DNA of 64,000 nt from Maribacter_C sp047345145 (GTDB lineage: Bacteria; Bacteroidota; Bacteroidia; Flavobacteriales; Flavobacteriaceae), in contig NZ_JBLFER010000001.1 of the NCBI RefSeq assembly GCF_047345145.1, positions 124,001-188,000 of the forward strand. The letters run 5' to 3'. How positions within the stretch are numbered: position 1 is the first letter of the stretch; the number at the start of each line of letters is the position of its first letter. The notes under the pieces are model-generated. The model made no database searches. It saw only the letters and a program-made list of their open reading frames with translations, and had not been told where the DNA came from. Positions 18,526 to 27,432 of this stretch are shown here, piece by piece. The position numbers and the translations under genes are program-made.

Positions 18526-18834
18526 TACTAGTGGATATTATCATTTTTTTAGTAGGACTTAACGATTAATCAATGCGATTATCGAAAATCCCATATTTCT
18601 ACTTTCAAAAAATCTATTTTTACAGATTGATTCAAGTGGAGACTCTAATTTTGCACTAGCACTATTTGATTATTTAGGTTTATTCGTTTTGTGTATACTT
18701 AATAATATGATTTAAAGTAGGGTTTTTGCTGGGTTGGCGGTTTTAATAAGAACGAGTACAAATTGAGCAAAATTAGATTAAATATTCATTTTCAACAGAT
18801 TAGATAGTTTAGAACACTATTAAAGTTATAAATA
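18526..18834. other. Intergenic region with a candidate promoter
   Basis: No gene is seen in these 309 bp. The region contains a TAnnTTTG-type box at 18646 and a TTTTGTGTATACTTAA stretch further right. It presumably ends the glycosyltransferase operon and starts the transcript of the second repeat surface gene. Confidence 0.45.
18646..18653 (+). promoter_or_regulatory. Candidate Bacteroidota -7 promoter box
   Basis: TAATTTTG matches TAnnTTTG, with a TTG at 18627-18629 at roughly -33 spacing (16 nt between). It lies 181 nt before the ATG at 18835, implying a long 5' UTR if used. Confidence 0.4.
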
Positions 18835-21489
18835 ATGAAAAATAGAGTCCCCTTTTTAACTGTGTTTTGTAAACAGAGTATAGTTATTTTGCTTTTTCTT
18901 CTATCGCTTACCAGTTCTATCGCTCAGGTAAAAATTGGCGATAATCCAGAAAATATTGATCCAGCCTCGCTTTTAGAACTTGAAAGTACTGATAAGACCA
19001 TGGTTCTATCTAGAATCACTACGGCTCAAATGCAAGCAATAACTCCATTACAAGGTGCCGTAATCTATAATCTGGAAGAGCAATGTGTTTTTTATTATAA
19101 CGGTTCAAATTGGGTAAATCTATGCAGAGATGGAAACGGGTTTTCAATAGTCGATAATGGAGACAATACGTACACGGTTAATGATGGTACGAATCCTGAA
19201 TTTACGTTTTCAACCAACACGGAAACCATTACCAGTATTAACCAAAATGCCGATGGAACATACATCTATACCAATGAAGCCGGTGAAGAATTTGAAATAC
19301 CTAATGGTTCTGGAACAGGAACAGGTTCATTATCCATAACTGACAATGGAGATAATACCTACACCTTCAACGATGGTACTATTCCCGCATTTACACTTTC
19401 GGCTAATCCTGAAACCGCGACCAGTATTGTACAAAATACTGATGGATCGTATACATATACCAATGAAGCCAATGTTGAATTTGAAATTGCCAATGGGTCA
19501 GGCAATGGTTCTTTATCCATTGTAGATAACGGAGATGATACCTATACCGTAAATGATGGTACAAATCCTGAATTTATCATAACTGCGAAACCGGAAACTA
19601 TTACTAGAATTGTTGAGAATGGAGATGGAAGCTTTACCTATTTCGATGAGGCTAATGGAGAAACAACAATAACTTCATCTTCTTTATCCATTGTAGATAA
19701 TGGAGACGATACCTATACAGTGAATGATGGTACAAATCCTGAATTTATCATAACTGCGAAACCAGAAACTATTACCAGAATTGTTGAGAATGGAGATGGA
19801 AGCTTTACCTATTTCGATGAGGCTAATGGAGAAACAACAATAACTTCATCTTCTTTATCCATTGTAGATAATGGAGATGATACCTATACAGTGAATGATG
19901 GTACAAATCCTGAATTTATCATAACTGCGAAACCGGAAACTGTTACCAGAATTGTTGAGAATGGAGATGGAAGCTTTACCTATTTCGATGAGGCTAATGG
20001 AGAAACAACAATAACTTCATCTTCTTTATCCATTGTAGATAACGGAGACGATACCTATACTGTAAATGATGGTACAAATCCTGAATTTATCATAACTGCG
20101 AAACCGGAAACTGTTACTAGAATTGTTGAGAATGGAGATGGAAGCTTTACCTATTTCGATGAGGCTAATGGAGAAACAACAATAAGTTCATCTTCATTGT
20201 CAATTGTAGATAACGGAGACGACACCTATACGGTAAATGATGGCACAAATCCTGAATTTACCATAACTGCGAAACCGGAAACTATTACAAGTATTACCGA
20301 AAATGGGAATGGAACATACACCTACACCAATGAAGCAAATGAAACAGTTACTATTTCTTTTAGCGGAACTAGTGAACAAGGTTCTGTCTTTTTTGCGGAT
20401 GATAATAACGGCTTGGCTGAAAGCAATGGTCAATTTTTCTGGGATAATGCAAATTCGCGCCTAGGATTAGGAACAAACACAAATCTCACCGACAGACTCA
20501 CATTAAATGGCTCCATCGGTATCTCAGACGGTAGCGTGACAGAACCATCATACCGATTTTCAGCGGACCCCGATACTGGCATTTTCAGGGCTGCCGATGA
20601 TGAGTTAGGTTTCACAGTTGGTGGAAGCTCAAATATGAAATTGACTAATGGGGGTTTAAATTTGAATGACGCACTACCTCTTACTACCGGCTTTAACGAT
20701 ATGCCCTTATTGATTCGTGCCAAAGAAAACGAACTTTTTGGTCTACAACGAAATAATGGAGAATTAAAATGGATTGTTAATCTATTTCAGCAAACGGAAA
20801 GTGTTCGTGGTGGTTTAAGATTTGATGAAGCCGGCTTTGGTACAAGGTTTTTTATTGAAAATGCAAGAAACCCCGGAGGGCCCGATTTTGGAAGAATAGG
20901 GATTAATACGCAAGCCCCTCAATCAACCTTGCATGTTGTCGGTACTATGCGTGTTACTGACTTACCTCCTTCGCAGGTCGGAGATACTTTTGTGACTGTT
21001 GATGGCGCAGGTAACTTTCGTAAGTCCGCTAATGCACAGCCTGTAGTTACTGGTGGTGGCCGCTGGACAAATGCCACGGAACCACTTTCATTAAGTGGTG
21101 GCGTATCCAATATACCCATATTTGATGATGAAGATTATAACGATGGAACTACCGAATTCTACGAGGTGAATTCAAATATTTTAACAATCAAATCAGATGG
21201 AAGGTACGATATCGCAGCAACCATTTCCTTGGTAGGAAACGTAAAAGCAGATGGAAGTCCAGGCAATACTCGGGCCAGAATTACGGTAAATGGTTCGGAA
21301 GTAGGTGCCATTAATGTAGCAGCAAATAGTGGTTCAACCGAGTCCAATGCATTTTCAAGCATTCATATTAGCGACGTTTTAAATCTTCAAAAAGATGATT
21401 TGATACGAATTAAACTGTTGACCAATGTTGAAGAAACACTGGAATTTGCTGGACCACAAACTTCCGTTTTTACCATAAAGAAACTATAA
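18835..21489 (+). CDS. Secreted repeat protein with 57-aa repeats and C1q-like C-terminus
   Basis: An 884-aa protein with a signal peptide ending near SSIAQ (residue 30). Its N-terminal module (VKIGDNPENIDPASLLELES, ITPLQGAVIYNLEE) is clearly related to that of the protein at 6898. Next come about seven units of the type SLSIVDNGDDTYTVNDGTNPEF ... ETITRIVENGDGSFTYFDEA; the central units repeat at exactly 171 bp. The following part has LFW-D and GIG--TxAPQSTLHVVGTMRV phrases typical of tail-fibre or tail-spike-like proteins. The last 140 residues (GGRWTNATEPLSLSGG, DGRYDIAATISLVG, RARITVNGSEVG, DLIRIKLLTNVEE) resemble a C1q/TNF-like jelly roll. No T9SS sorting domain is seen. It lies between glycosyltransferase operons, so a cell-surface or matrix role is inferred. 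Confidence 0.8.
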   Translation: MKNRVPFLTVFCKQSIVILLFLLSLTSSIAQVKIGDNPENIDPASLLELESTDKTMVLSRITTAQMQAITPLQGAVIYNLEEQCVFYYNGSNWVNLCRDGNGFSIVDNGDNTYTVNDGTNPEFTFSTNTETITSINQNADGTYIYTNEAGEEFEIPNGSGTGTGSLSITDNGDNTYTFNDGTIPAFTLSANPETATSIVQNTDGSYTYTNEANVEFEIANGSGNGSLSIVDNGDDTYTVNDGTNPEFIITAKPETITRIVENGDGSFTYFDEANGETTITSSSLSIVDNGDDTYTVNDGTNPEFIITAKPETITRIVENGDGSFTYFDEANGETTITSSSLSIVDNGDDTYTVNDGTNPEFIITAKPETVTRIVENGDGSFTYFDEANGETTITSSSLSIVDNGDDTYTVNDGTNPEFIITAKPETVTRIVENGDGSFTYFDEANGETTISSSSLSIVDNGDDTYTVNDGTNPEFTITAKPETITSITENGNGTYTYTNEANETVTISFSGTSEQGSVFFADDNNGLAESNGQFFWDNANSRLGLGTNTNLTDRLTLNGSIGISDGSVTEPSYRFSADPDTGIFRAADDELGFTVGGSSNMKLTNGGLNLNDALPLTTGFNDMPLLIRAKENELFGLQRNNGELKWIVNLFQQTESVRGGLRFDEAGFGTRFFIENARNPGGPDFGRIGINTQAPQSTLHVVGTMRVTDLPPSQVGDTFVTVDGAGNFRKSANAQPVVTGGGRWTNATEPLSLSGGVSNIPIFDDEDYNDGTTEFYEVNSNILTIKSDGRYDIAATISLVGNVKADGSPGNTRARITVNGSEVGAINVAANSGSTESNAFSSIHISDVLNLQKDDLIRIKLLTNVEETLEFAGPQTSVFTIKKL
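19510..20364 (+). repeat. Tandem 171-bp coding repeats (five units)
   Basis: Units start at 19510, 19681, 19852, 20023 and 20194, an exact 171-bp period (57 aa). The first four are almost identical, differing by scattered single bases such as GGAGATGAT versus GGAGACGAT. The fifth has a diverged second half. Two older, more diverged units precede them from about 19141. Such identity suggests recent expansion or homogenisation. Confidence 0.92.
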
Positions 21490-21602
21490 TCATAAAGGTG
21501 TTAATTTTGATTTTTTATCATTTTCAGATGATATGAAATGAACTTAGTATATGAAGAATAAAATTTCGATGTAATGAGTAATCTTTGTACTAGTGAGGTA
21601 AT

Positions 21603-22523
21603 ATGAATCAAGTGGTTATAGGTATACCAACTTACAAGAGACCAGAAATGCTTGAGAAATTGATTCTCAGTATTTATGCGAGTCAAATAAACCACGATCT
21701 GATTGATGCGATAAACATTGTCGTAGTTGATAATGATTCAGAGCGAACGGCGGAGTTTGTAATAGATGCTCTTAAAAGCAACTGCATTCTCCCTTTTACA
21801 ATTCACTATTTCAATTACCCCAAAAAAGGGCTTACCCACGTAAGAAATGAGATTTTGAAACAGTCTCTGAAATTTAATCCAGAATATATTGCATTTGTTG
21901 ATGATGACGAGTATGTCACAGAAAATTGGTTAAACGAACTTGTTAAAACCATGATTAATACGAATGCTGATATAGTTCAAGGCCCTAATTTGCCTGTTTT
22001 TGAAAAAGAAGTACCTGATTATATTTCACGTTGGTTTCATGTAGAAAATTTTGAAACCAATACGCAAATGGAACTTGTTGAATCAAACAACCTTTTGATT
22101 AAATCAAAATTCCTGGATGACCATAATCTCCGTTTCGATTCCAGATTTGATCAAACCGGTGGAGAAGATACTTTTTTTGGCGTACAAGCACTTGAGAAAG
22201 GTGCCCGTATTTTCTGGTCCCACGATGCGATTGTTTATGAAACAATTCCTGAAAAACGAGCTACTCTAAAATGGCTAATGCGCAGAATTTATAGATCGGC
22301 ATCTACCTTTACTTATATTCTTAAGCTAAAGAAATCGTATGTGATGCTTATCCGTAAATTCTTCATAAGTATACTGTATTTAATATTCGGAATTTGTAGT
22401 CTTGCGTTTCTACCTTTTTCTCATAAACACAAATATTTAGGATTGACTAAAATCAGTGAAGCATGCGGTGGCTTTGCAGGAATGATTAATCTCAGGTACA
22501 AAGAGTACGCAGAAAATAATTGA
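21603..22523 (+). CDS. Glycosyltransferase family 2
   Basis: A 306-aa GT-A enzyme. The start IGIPTYKRPEMLEKLILSI is the GT2 N-terminal signature, VVDNDSERT is the first nucleotide-binding aspartate region, and FVDDDEYVTENWL is the DxD-type metal motif. GGEDTFFGVQALEKGARIFW near residue 190 matches the ED-x-x-F acceptor/catalytic motif. A hydrophobic helix pair (FFISILYLIFGICSLAFLPF) near the C-terminus probably anchors it to the inner membrane. It lies downstream of the second repeat protein with its own 113-bp gap. The sugar transferred is unknown. Confidence 0.9.
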   Translation: MNQVVIGIPTYKRPEMLEKLILSIYASQINHDLIDAINIVVVDNDSERTAEFVIDALKSNCILPFTIHYFNYPKKGLTHVRNEILKQSLKFNPEYIAFVDDDEYVTENWLNELVKTMINTNADIVQGPNLPVFEKEVPDYISRWFHVENFETNTQMELVESNNLLIKSKFLDDHNLRFDSRFDQTGGEDTFFGVQALEKGARIFWSHDAIVYETIPEKRATLKWLMRRIYRSASTFTYILKLKKSYVMLIRKFFISILYLIFGICSLAFLPFSHKHKYLGLTKISEACGGFAGMINLRYKEYAENN

Positions 22524-22898
22524 AGCAAGTATGTTCAATTGTTAACCTAAAGACCCAGATAGAACCCCACTAATAGTCGACTATTCGTCGAAACGGACTG
22601 ATAGTTCCTAGAAAACGAACTGAACCTTTGTTCTTGGATAGAAAAAATTAAGTTAAGAAAGGATCGGTTTACTAGTGGGGTTCAGTATGTTTTTTCTTAC
22701 TTTAATTCATTATGCGTTTACTGCAATTCCAAATTAATAGATATTACGGTTTTCGGTACTATCAAAGTGTAAGTGTCAGCAGTAAATAAGGTAACTGTTA
22801 GGAAAATTCTGTCTGTGAACGATTATTTCATCCTTTCACATATAATGGAATCTATTTCCTATAATTATTTTGTTATTTTGTTTTAAATGATTTGAGGC
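22524..22898. other. Intergenic region holding a small inverted-repeat element
   Basis: These 375 bp contain no gene. The middle carries a 122-bp segment with perfect 11-bp inverted ends (described separately). The right part is AT-rich and should hold the promoter of the WecG/TagA gene at 22899. Confidence 0.5.
22562..22683. mobile_element. 122-bp inverted-repeat element, possible IS remnant or MITE
   Basis: GAACCCCACTA at 22562-22572 is an exact reverse complement of TAGTGGGGTTC at 22673-22683. The ends look like the TGAACC/GGTTCA-type termini found in many IS3-family elements. The interior (about 100 bp) has no coding capacity. No convincing target-site duplication is seen beside it. A miniature element or a deletion relic of an IS are both possible, and the assignment is tentative. 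Confidence 0.4.
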
Positions 22899-23651
22899 AT
22901 GGATACGGTTAATATTCTGAACTGCAATATTGCTAAGGTAAAAATGACCGAAGTTATAGGCATGGTCGAAGATTTCATTAAGGTGGGTGAATTCCACTCA
23001 GGTGGAGGTATCAATGCAGATCAGCTTGTGAAAATTAATGAGAGTCCTGTATTCAAAGAGATAATGCAAAAGTCAGATATTCTATTTGCTGACGGAATGT
23101 CTGTAATTTTTGCCTCTAACCTGCTGAGAACTCCATTGCCAGAGCGTGTTGGTGCAACAGATGTATTTGAAAACTTACTCAATCTAGCCGTCGAAAAGAA
23201 CTACGGCGTCTTTTTTTTAGGAACGAAAGATAAGATTCTTGAAAAGGCGATTGACCATTATCGTACGACTTATAAAGGATTGAAAATATCAGGTTACCGC
23301 AATGGGTATTGGAAGCCCGATGAGGAAGATGATGTGGTTGAAAAAATCAATAGTTGTTCACCTGATTTATTGTTTTTGGGCATGTCGTCTCCTAAGAAGG
23401 AAGAATTTATTGAAAGAAACAAGCATCAACTAAAATCTGTGTCTTTTGCATTGGGAGTGGGAGGAGCCTTTGACATTCATGCCGGAGAATATGCTCGTGC
23501 ACCAGTTTGGATGCAAAAACTATTTCTAGAGTGGTTTTTTAGGCTGCTTCAAGAACCTAGAAGATTATTTTGGAGATATTCTGTGAACAACACCAAGTTT
23601 CTTTATTTGCTTTCCAAAGGAATCTTAAAGAGAATGGCAACTTCGAATTAA
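22899..23651 (+). CDS. WecG/TagA/CpsF-family glycosyltransferase
   Basis: A 250-aa GT26-family enzyme. Hallmarks are GGINADQLVKINESPVFKEI, the DGMSVIFASNLL segment with its conserved aspartate, PERVGATDVFENL, FFLGTKDKILEKA, and LGMSSPKKEEFIERN near residue 165. Known members transfer ManNAc or ManNAcA from UDP to lipid-linked GlcNAc at an early step of polysaccharide assembly. The presence of wecB in the same locus, which makes UDP-ManNAc, supports that role here; this link is inferred. A basic amphipathic C-terminal end (WRYSVNNTKFLYLLSKGI) suggests peripheral membrane attachment. Confidence 0.92.
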   Translation: MDTVNILNCNIAKVKMTEVIGMVEDFIKVGEFHSGGGINADQLVKINESPVFKEIMQKSDILFADGMSVIFASNLLRTPLPERVGATDVFENLLNLAVEKNYGVFFLGTKDKILEKAIDHYRTTYKGLKISGYRNGYWKPDEEDDVVEKINSCSPDLLFLGMSSPKKEEFIERNKHQLKSVSFALGVGGAFDIHAGEYARAPVWMQKLFLEWFFRLLQEPRRLFWRYSVNNTKFLYLLSKGILKRMATSN

Positions 23652-23983
23652 AAGCTAATATTTATAAAAAAATAATACCTATTTAGATTTCTAAAACGAA
23701 AACAAGATTTTTTTATGTCAAATAACTTACTCGTGCCATGATTTGGTTCAAACAATTGTAAAAAATGAAACAACATCATATATATCTGGTTTACTCCAGA
23801 GCACCAAAATTGACTTTCACCTCTTGTTCAAACTTATTTGGAGTTTCAATTTCATATAATTTTTCCCAAGAAACAAAGATTTTAGCACCCACATCACTTT
23901 AATTTATTTATGTATTCTAAAAAAAGGAATTATCGGCAGATGTTTTTTAAAATGCTAAGTCTAAACCCTTTCACCTACCTAAT
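23652..23983. other. Intergenic region with a possible minus-strand gene relic
   Basis: No complete gene is seen in these 332 bp. On the minus strand, 23898 to 23790 reads as 35 sense codons before a stop (SDVGAKIFVSWEKLYEIETP, then NKFEQEVKVNFGALE), with a protein-like composition but no ATG. It may be the tail of a deleted gene or chance. Confidence 0.3.
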
Positions 23984-24535
23984 ATGCTAATCATGAAACC
24001 TCTTATCAAGAAAATTAGAATCTGGTATTTGCGCAATATAAAGTGGCGTAACTACAAATTTGGGAAGAATTTTTATGTGGGTTTAAGCGTATATATGTGG
24101 GCACGAGATGAATTGAAAATTGGCGACAATTTCTATATGGGAAGGGACTCACAGATCGAGACAGATTGTATTATCGGTGATAATGTCATGATTGGTAACA
24201 AGGTAGGTCTTGTCGGCAAGTATGATCATAATTATCAAAAAACAGGTGTTCCGATGAGACTCGCTCCTAAAATCAGAGATGAGGATTATGATTGGAAAGG
24301 GCTTAATCAGCGAACGATTATTGAAGACGATGTTTGGATTGGTTATGGCTCCATAATAATGAGTGGTGTTACCTTAAAAAAAGGCTGCATTATAGCAGCA
24401 GGATCGGTTGTTACAAAAGATACAGAGGCCTATACTATTTTTGGAGGAAATCCAGCAAAGAAAATAGCGGATAGATTCGATAGCGAAGCAGATTTGGAAG
24501 CTCATATCAAAGCAGAATCAGATTTTTCAAAATAG
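23984..24535 (+). CDS. Hexapeptide-repeat acetyltransferase (WcaF/serine-acetyltransferase-like)
   Basis: A 183-aa trimeric left-handed beta-helix acyltransferase. Hexapeptide turns are visible in IGDNFYMGRDSQIETDCIIG and DNVMIGNKVGLVG. The likely catalytic histidine is in GKYDHNYQKTG, and the C-terminal signature is DVWIGYGSIIMSGVTLKKG with AAGSVVTKDTEA and GGNPAKKIADRF. Acetyl-CoA is the likely donor. As the last gene of the polysaccharide locus, it probably adds an O-acetyl group to a repeat-unit sugar. The ATG at 23993 (MKPLIKKIRIWYLRN) is an equally good start, removing three residues. Confidence 0.88.
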   Translation: MLIMKPLIKKIRIWYLRNIKWRNYKFGKNFYVGLSVYMWARDELKIGDNFYMGRDSQIETDCIIGDNVMIGNKVGLVGKYDHNYQKTGVPMRLAPKIRDEDYDWKGLNQRTIIEDDVWIGYGSIIMSGVTLKKGCIIAAGSVVTKDTEAYTIFGGNPAKKIADRFDSEADLEAHIKAESDFSK

Positions 24536-24714
24536 GTACTTGACTAGTTTTAAAAATGCCAATGAGTATGTAGTGAGCGGGTAATGAAATAAAGGGTATT
24601 TCAATCATCAAGTGCCCAAAAAATCTTTTTTGGCGAACAAGGCTAATCAATGGCACAATTACTTTTTTATCTCTTCCTTAAAGCATTACTTTTAGTGCCC
24701 AAAAGCTATTTCCC

Positions 24715-25575
24715 ATGGAATCTATAAAAGATTTAATTGAACTCCTTAGTCTTAAAAGAATAGATGAAAACATTTTCGAGGGTGAAAATTACCAGGCCCC
24801 TTGGGGCAGGGTCTTTGGCGGACAAGTATTAGGTCAAGCTTTACATGCTGCCTACCAAACCGTTCCAGAAGAAAGAATAGCACATTCTTTACATGGGTAC
24901 TTTATTTTGGGTGGTGATTTGAAGTATCCAATCAGATATGAAGTTGATACTATTCGTAACGGTGGTAGTTTTACGACCAGAAGAGTAGTGGCGCTACAAA
25001 ACGGAAAAGCCATTTTTAATATGGCCGCTTCCTTTCAAGTAAAAGCAGATGGAGTCGATCATCAAATTCCAATGCCCAATTTGATTCCACCTGAGAAATT
25101 GACTACAAGTTTAGAACAGTTAGAAGAAATCAAAGATGCATTTCCGAGTGCTTATCAAAGATTAAAGGCGATTCAACCTAAAGTATTTGAATTTAAGCCT
25201 GTGGAAAAATTTACCACACAATTGGCAAAAAACGGCTCTCCTTTTTTCCATACTTGGCTCCGTACATCTGAGAAGGCGGAGATTGATATAAGAATGCAGC
25301 ATCAGTTACTGGCTTACGCCTCTGATTACAATTTATTGACTACTGCTACTTTACCGCATCGAGAGCAATTAAATAAAGGAAAAACCTTCTACGCTAGTTT
25401 AGATCATGCTATTTGGTTTCATCGTGATTTTGATATTAGAAAATGGTTGCTCTACAGTATGGATAGCCCAAGTGCATCAAACTCCCGAGGATTTGCCAGA
25501 GGAAGTGTCTTCGATCGACAAGGTATTTTGGTAGCTTCCGTAGCACAAGAGGGTTTGATGCGTCAAAGTATTTAA
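24715..25575 (+). CDS. tesB: Acyl-CoA thioesterase II
   Basis: A 286-aa double-hotdog thioesterase that hydrolyses medium- and long-chain acyl-CoA to free fatty acid and CoA. Family motifs are GRVFGGQVLGQALHAAYQTV near residue 30, HSLHGYFILGGD, and SFTTRRVVALQNGKAIFNM. The C-terminal half has the LDHAIWFHRDFDIRKWLLY and GFARGSVFDRQGILVASVAQEG stretches; the aspartate, serine/threonine and glutamine of the TesB active site lie in this half in characterised homologues. It is cytoplasmic. An acyl-CoA synthetase follows 71 nt downstream on the same strand, so the pair may balance the acyl-CoA pool. Confidence 0.93.
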   Translation: MESIKDLIELLSLKRIDENIFEGENYQAPWGRVFGGQVLGQALHAAYQTVPEERIAHSLHGYFILGGDLKYPIRYEVDTIRNGGSFTTRRVVALQNGKAIFNMAASFQVKADGVDHQIPMPNLIPPEKLTTSLEQLEEIKDAFPSAYQRLKAIQPKVFEFKPVEKFTTQLAKNGSPFFHTWLRTSEKAEIDIRMQHQLLAYASDYNLLTTATLPHREQLNKGKTFYASLDHAIWFHRDFDIRKWLLYSMDSPSASNSRGFARGSVFDRQGILVASVAQEGLMRQSI

Positions 25576-25646
25576 ATCAAGCGTTTGGTAAGAACCAATC
25601 GATTTGATACATTGTAGGGTGTTCTTTCAAACGATATAAACATCCT

Positions 25647-27197
25647 ATGCTAAATCTCTCCACCTTATTAGAAAACAGCGCTCATAAGTATGCCAACAAG
25701 ACGGCTTATACCTTTATGGATACAAGTCTTAGTTTTGCTCAAATCAATGGAGCTGCGAATCAGGTAGCAAATGGTCTAGTTGACCTAGGAATTAAACAAG
25801 GAGATAAAGTGGCGATAAGTTGTTTTAATCTTCCGTATTTCCCAATTATTTATAACGGAATTTTAAAGGCTGGTGCTATTGTAGTTCCTTTAAGCGTTCT
25901 GTTGAAATCTGATGAAATTCAATATCATTTAGAGAATAGTGATGCAAAAGCGTATTTCTGTTTTGTTGGCACGGAAGACTTACCAATGGGACAAATGGGT
26001 TATGAGGGTTTCCAAAAAGCTGATGCTTGCAAACATTTTATGATGATTATGCCGAAAGCAGAGATGCCTTCACCAATAGCAGGAACTAAAACTTTGGGAA
26101 GTCTTATGCAAGGCCAATCTCCCAGTTTTGATACAGTAGCAACCAAATCTTCTGATACAGCAGTTATTATTTATACATCAGGAACAACAGGAAGACCTAA
26201 AGGTGCCGAATTAACACATTCAAATCTTTTTGCCAATACGGTTCTAAGTGCTGATTTGATTGACTGCCGCTCAGAAGATGTTCATTTGATTGTGCTGCCG
26301 CTGTTTCACATTTTTGCAATGACTGTGATGATGAACGCCGCACTTTATAGAGGTGCTACTTCCATATTATTGCCTCGTTTTGATGCGGAGACAGTTTTAA
26401 ATTTGATGAACAAACACAAAGTGACCATATTCGCAGGTGTACCAACAATGTACTGGGGACTTAACAGCTACTTAGATACCAATGATTTTGATATTTCAGA
26501 TGTACAAACGAATTTGAAGACTTGTGTTTCAGGGGGCGCATCTTTACCTGTTCCAGTGCTCGAGAAGTTCGAAGAACGTTTTGATATCACGATTTTAGAG
26601 GGCTTCGGAATGTCTGAAGGCTCACCTGTGGTGACATTTAATCAATCAGATGTAGGTAGAAAAATAGGCTCTGTGGGTACTCCAGTTTGGGGTGTTCAAG
26701 TGAAGTTGGTAGATGAAACAGGAGAAAATGTTCCAGTTGGTGAGAAAGGAGAACTTTTATATAAGGGTCACAATGTGATGAAAGGGTATTATAAGAATCC
26801 TGAAGCTACAGCAAAAACGATTAAAAATGGTTGGTTGCATTCTGGAGATATCGCTGTAAAAGATGAAGATGGGTTTTATTTCATTGTTGATCGTACCAAA
26901 GATATGATCATACGCGGTGGACTTAATGTATACCCTAGAGAAGTTGAAGAGGTTATGATGAAGCATCCCGCGGTCTCTATGGCTGCCGTTATTGGAGTTC
27001 CAGATATGAAAATGGGTGAAGAAATTAAAGCTTTTATTGTATTGAATGAAGGGCAAACCGCCACAGAAGAGGATTTGACAGAATACACGAAAGCAAATAT
27101 AGCAGCCTATAAATACCCTAGAATTATTGAAATTACCGATACACTTCCAATGAGTGCAACAGGTAAAATCTTGAAGAAGGAACTCAGAAAAAGCTAA
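25647..27197 (+). CDS. Long-chain fatty-acid-CoA ligase (AMP-binding)
   Basis: A 516-aa ANL-superfamily acyl-CoA synthetase activating a carboxylic acid through an acyl-AMP. The P-loop IIYTSGTTGRPKGAELTHSN is near residue 176. Further motifs are GFGMSEGSPVV, the GWLHSGDIAVKDEDGFYFIV hinge region with DRTKDMIIRGGLNVYP, and the C-terminal catalytic lysine in MSATGKILKKELR. The size and motifs fit FadD-like or medium/long-chain ligases. The chain-length preference is not readable. It probably forms an operon with tesB. Confidence 0.92.
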   Translation: MLNLSTLLENSAHKYANKTAYTFMDTSLSFAQINGAANQVANGLVDLGIKQGDKVAISCFNLPYFPIIYNGILKAGAIVVPLSVLLKSDEIQYHLENSDAKAYFCFVGTEDLPMGQMGYEGFQKADACKHFMMIMPKAEMPSPIAGTKTLGSLMQGQSPSFDTVATKSSDTAVIIYTSGTTGRPKGAELTHSNLFANTVLSADLIDCRSEDVHLIVLPLFHIFAMTVMMNAALYRGATSILLPRFDAETVLNLMNKHKVTIFAGVPTMYWGLNSYLDTNDFDISDVQTNLKTCVSGGASLPVPVLEKFEERFDITILEGFGMSEGSPVVTFNQSDVGRKIGSVGTPVWGVQVKLVDETGENVPVGEKGELLYKGHNVMKGYYKNPEATAKTIKNGWLHSGDIAVKDEDGFYFIVDRTKDMIIRGGLNVYPREVEEVMMKHPAVSMAAVIGVPDMKMGEEIKAFIVLNEGQTATEEDLTEYTKANIAAYKYPRIIEITDTLPMSATGKILKKELRKS

Positions 27198-27402
27198 TTT
27201 TTTTCTCCCCGGGATATTATATTTCCTAATTGCAGTTTTGTATTTCCAAGTAGCCGTGTCAATAAGTCAAGGATGAGCCATCCTTTTGCGCCTTAAATTT
27301 CTTCCCTCTAGATAAAATAAAAGATGTAATTACCGTTTGATAGTTTAAGAAGATAAATCAGAAAAACTGATTGTTGCGAGAACATAGGATGCAATTACTG
27401 TT

Positions 27403-27410
27403 TATCTTTG
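27403..27410 (+). promoter_or_regulatory. Candidate Bacteroidota -7 promoter box
   Basis: TATCTTTG fits TAnnTTTG and lies 22 nt before the ATG of the TonB-dependent receptor. A TTGTTG at 27371-27376 is upstream, but at a longer spacing than usual (26 nt). Confidence 0.5.
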
Positions 27411-27432
27411 CCAACTTATAAGAAAAATCCAT

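Noticed and set aside
18835..21489. Regular near-identical 171-bp units could suggest a CRISPR or satellite array.
   Set aside because: Units are read through in one frame as protein repeats, there are no unique spacers, and no cas genes are near.
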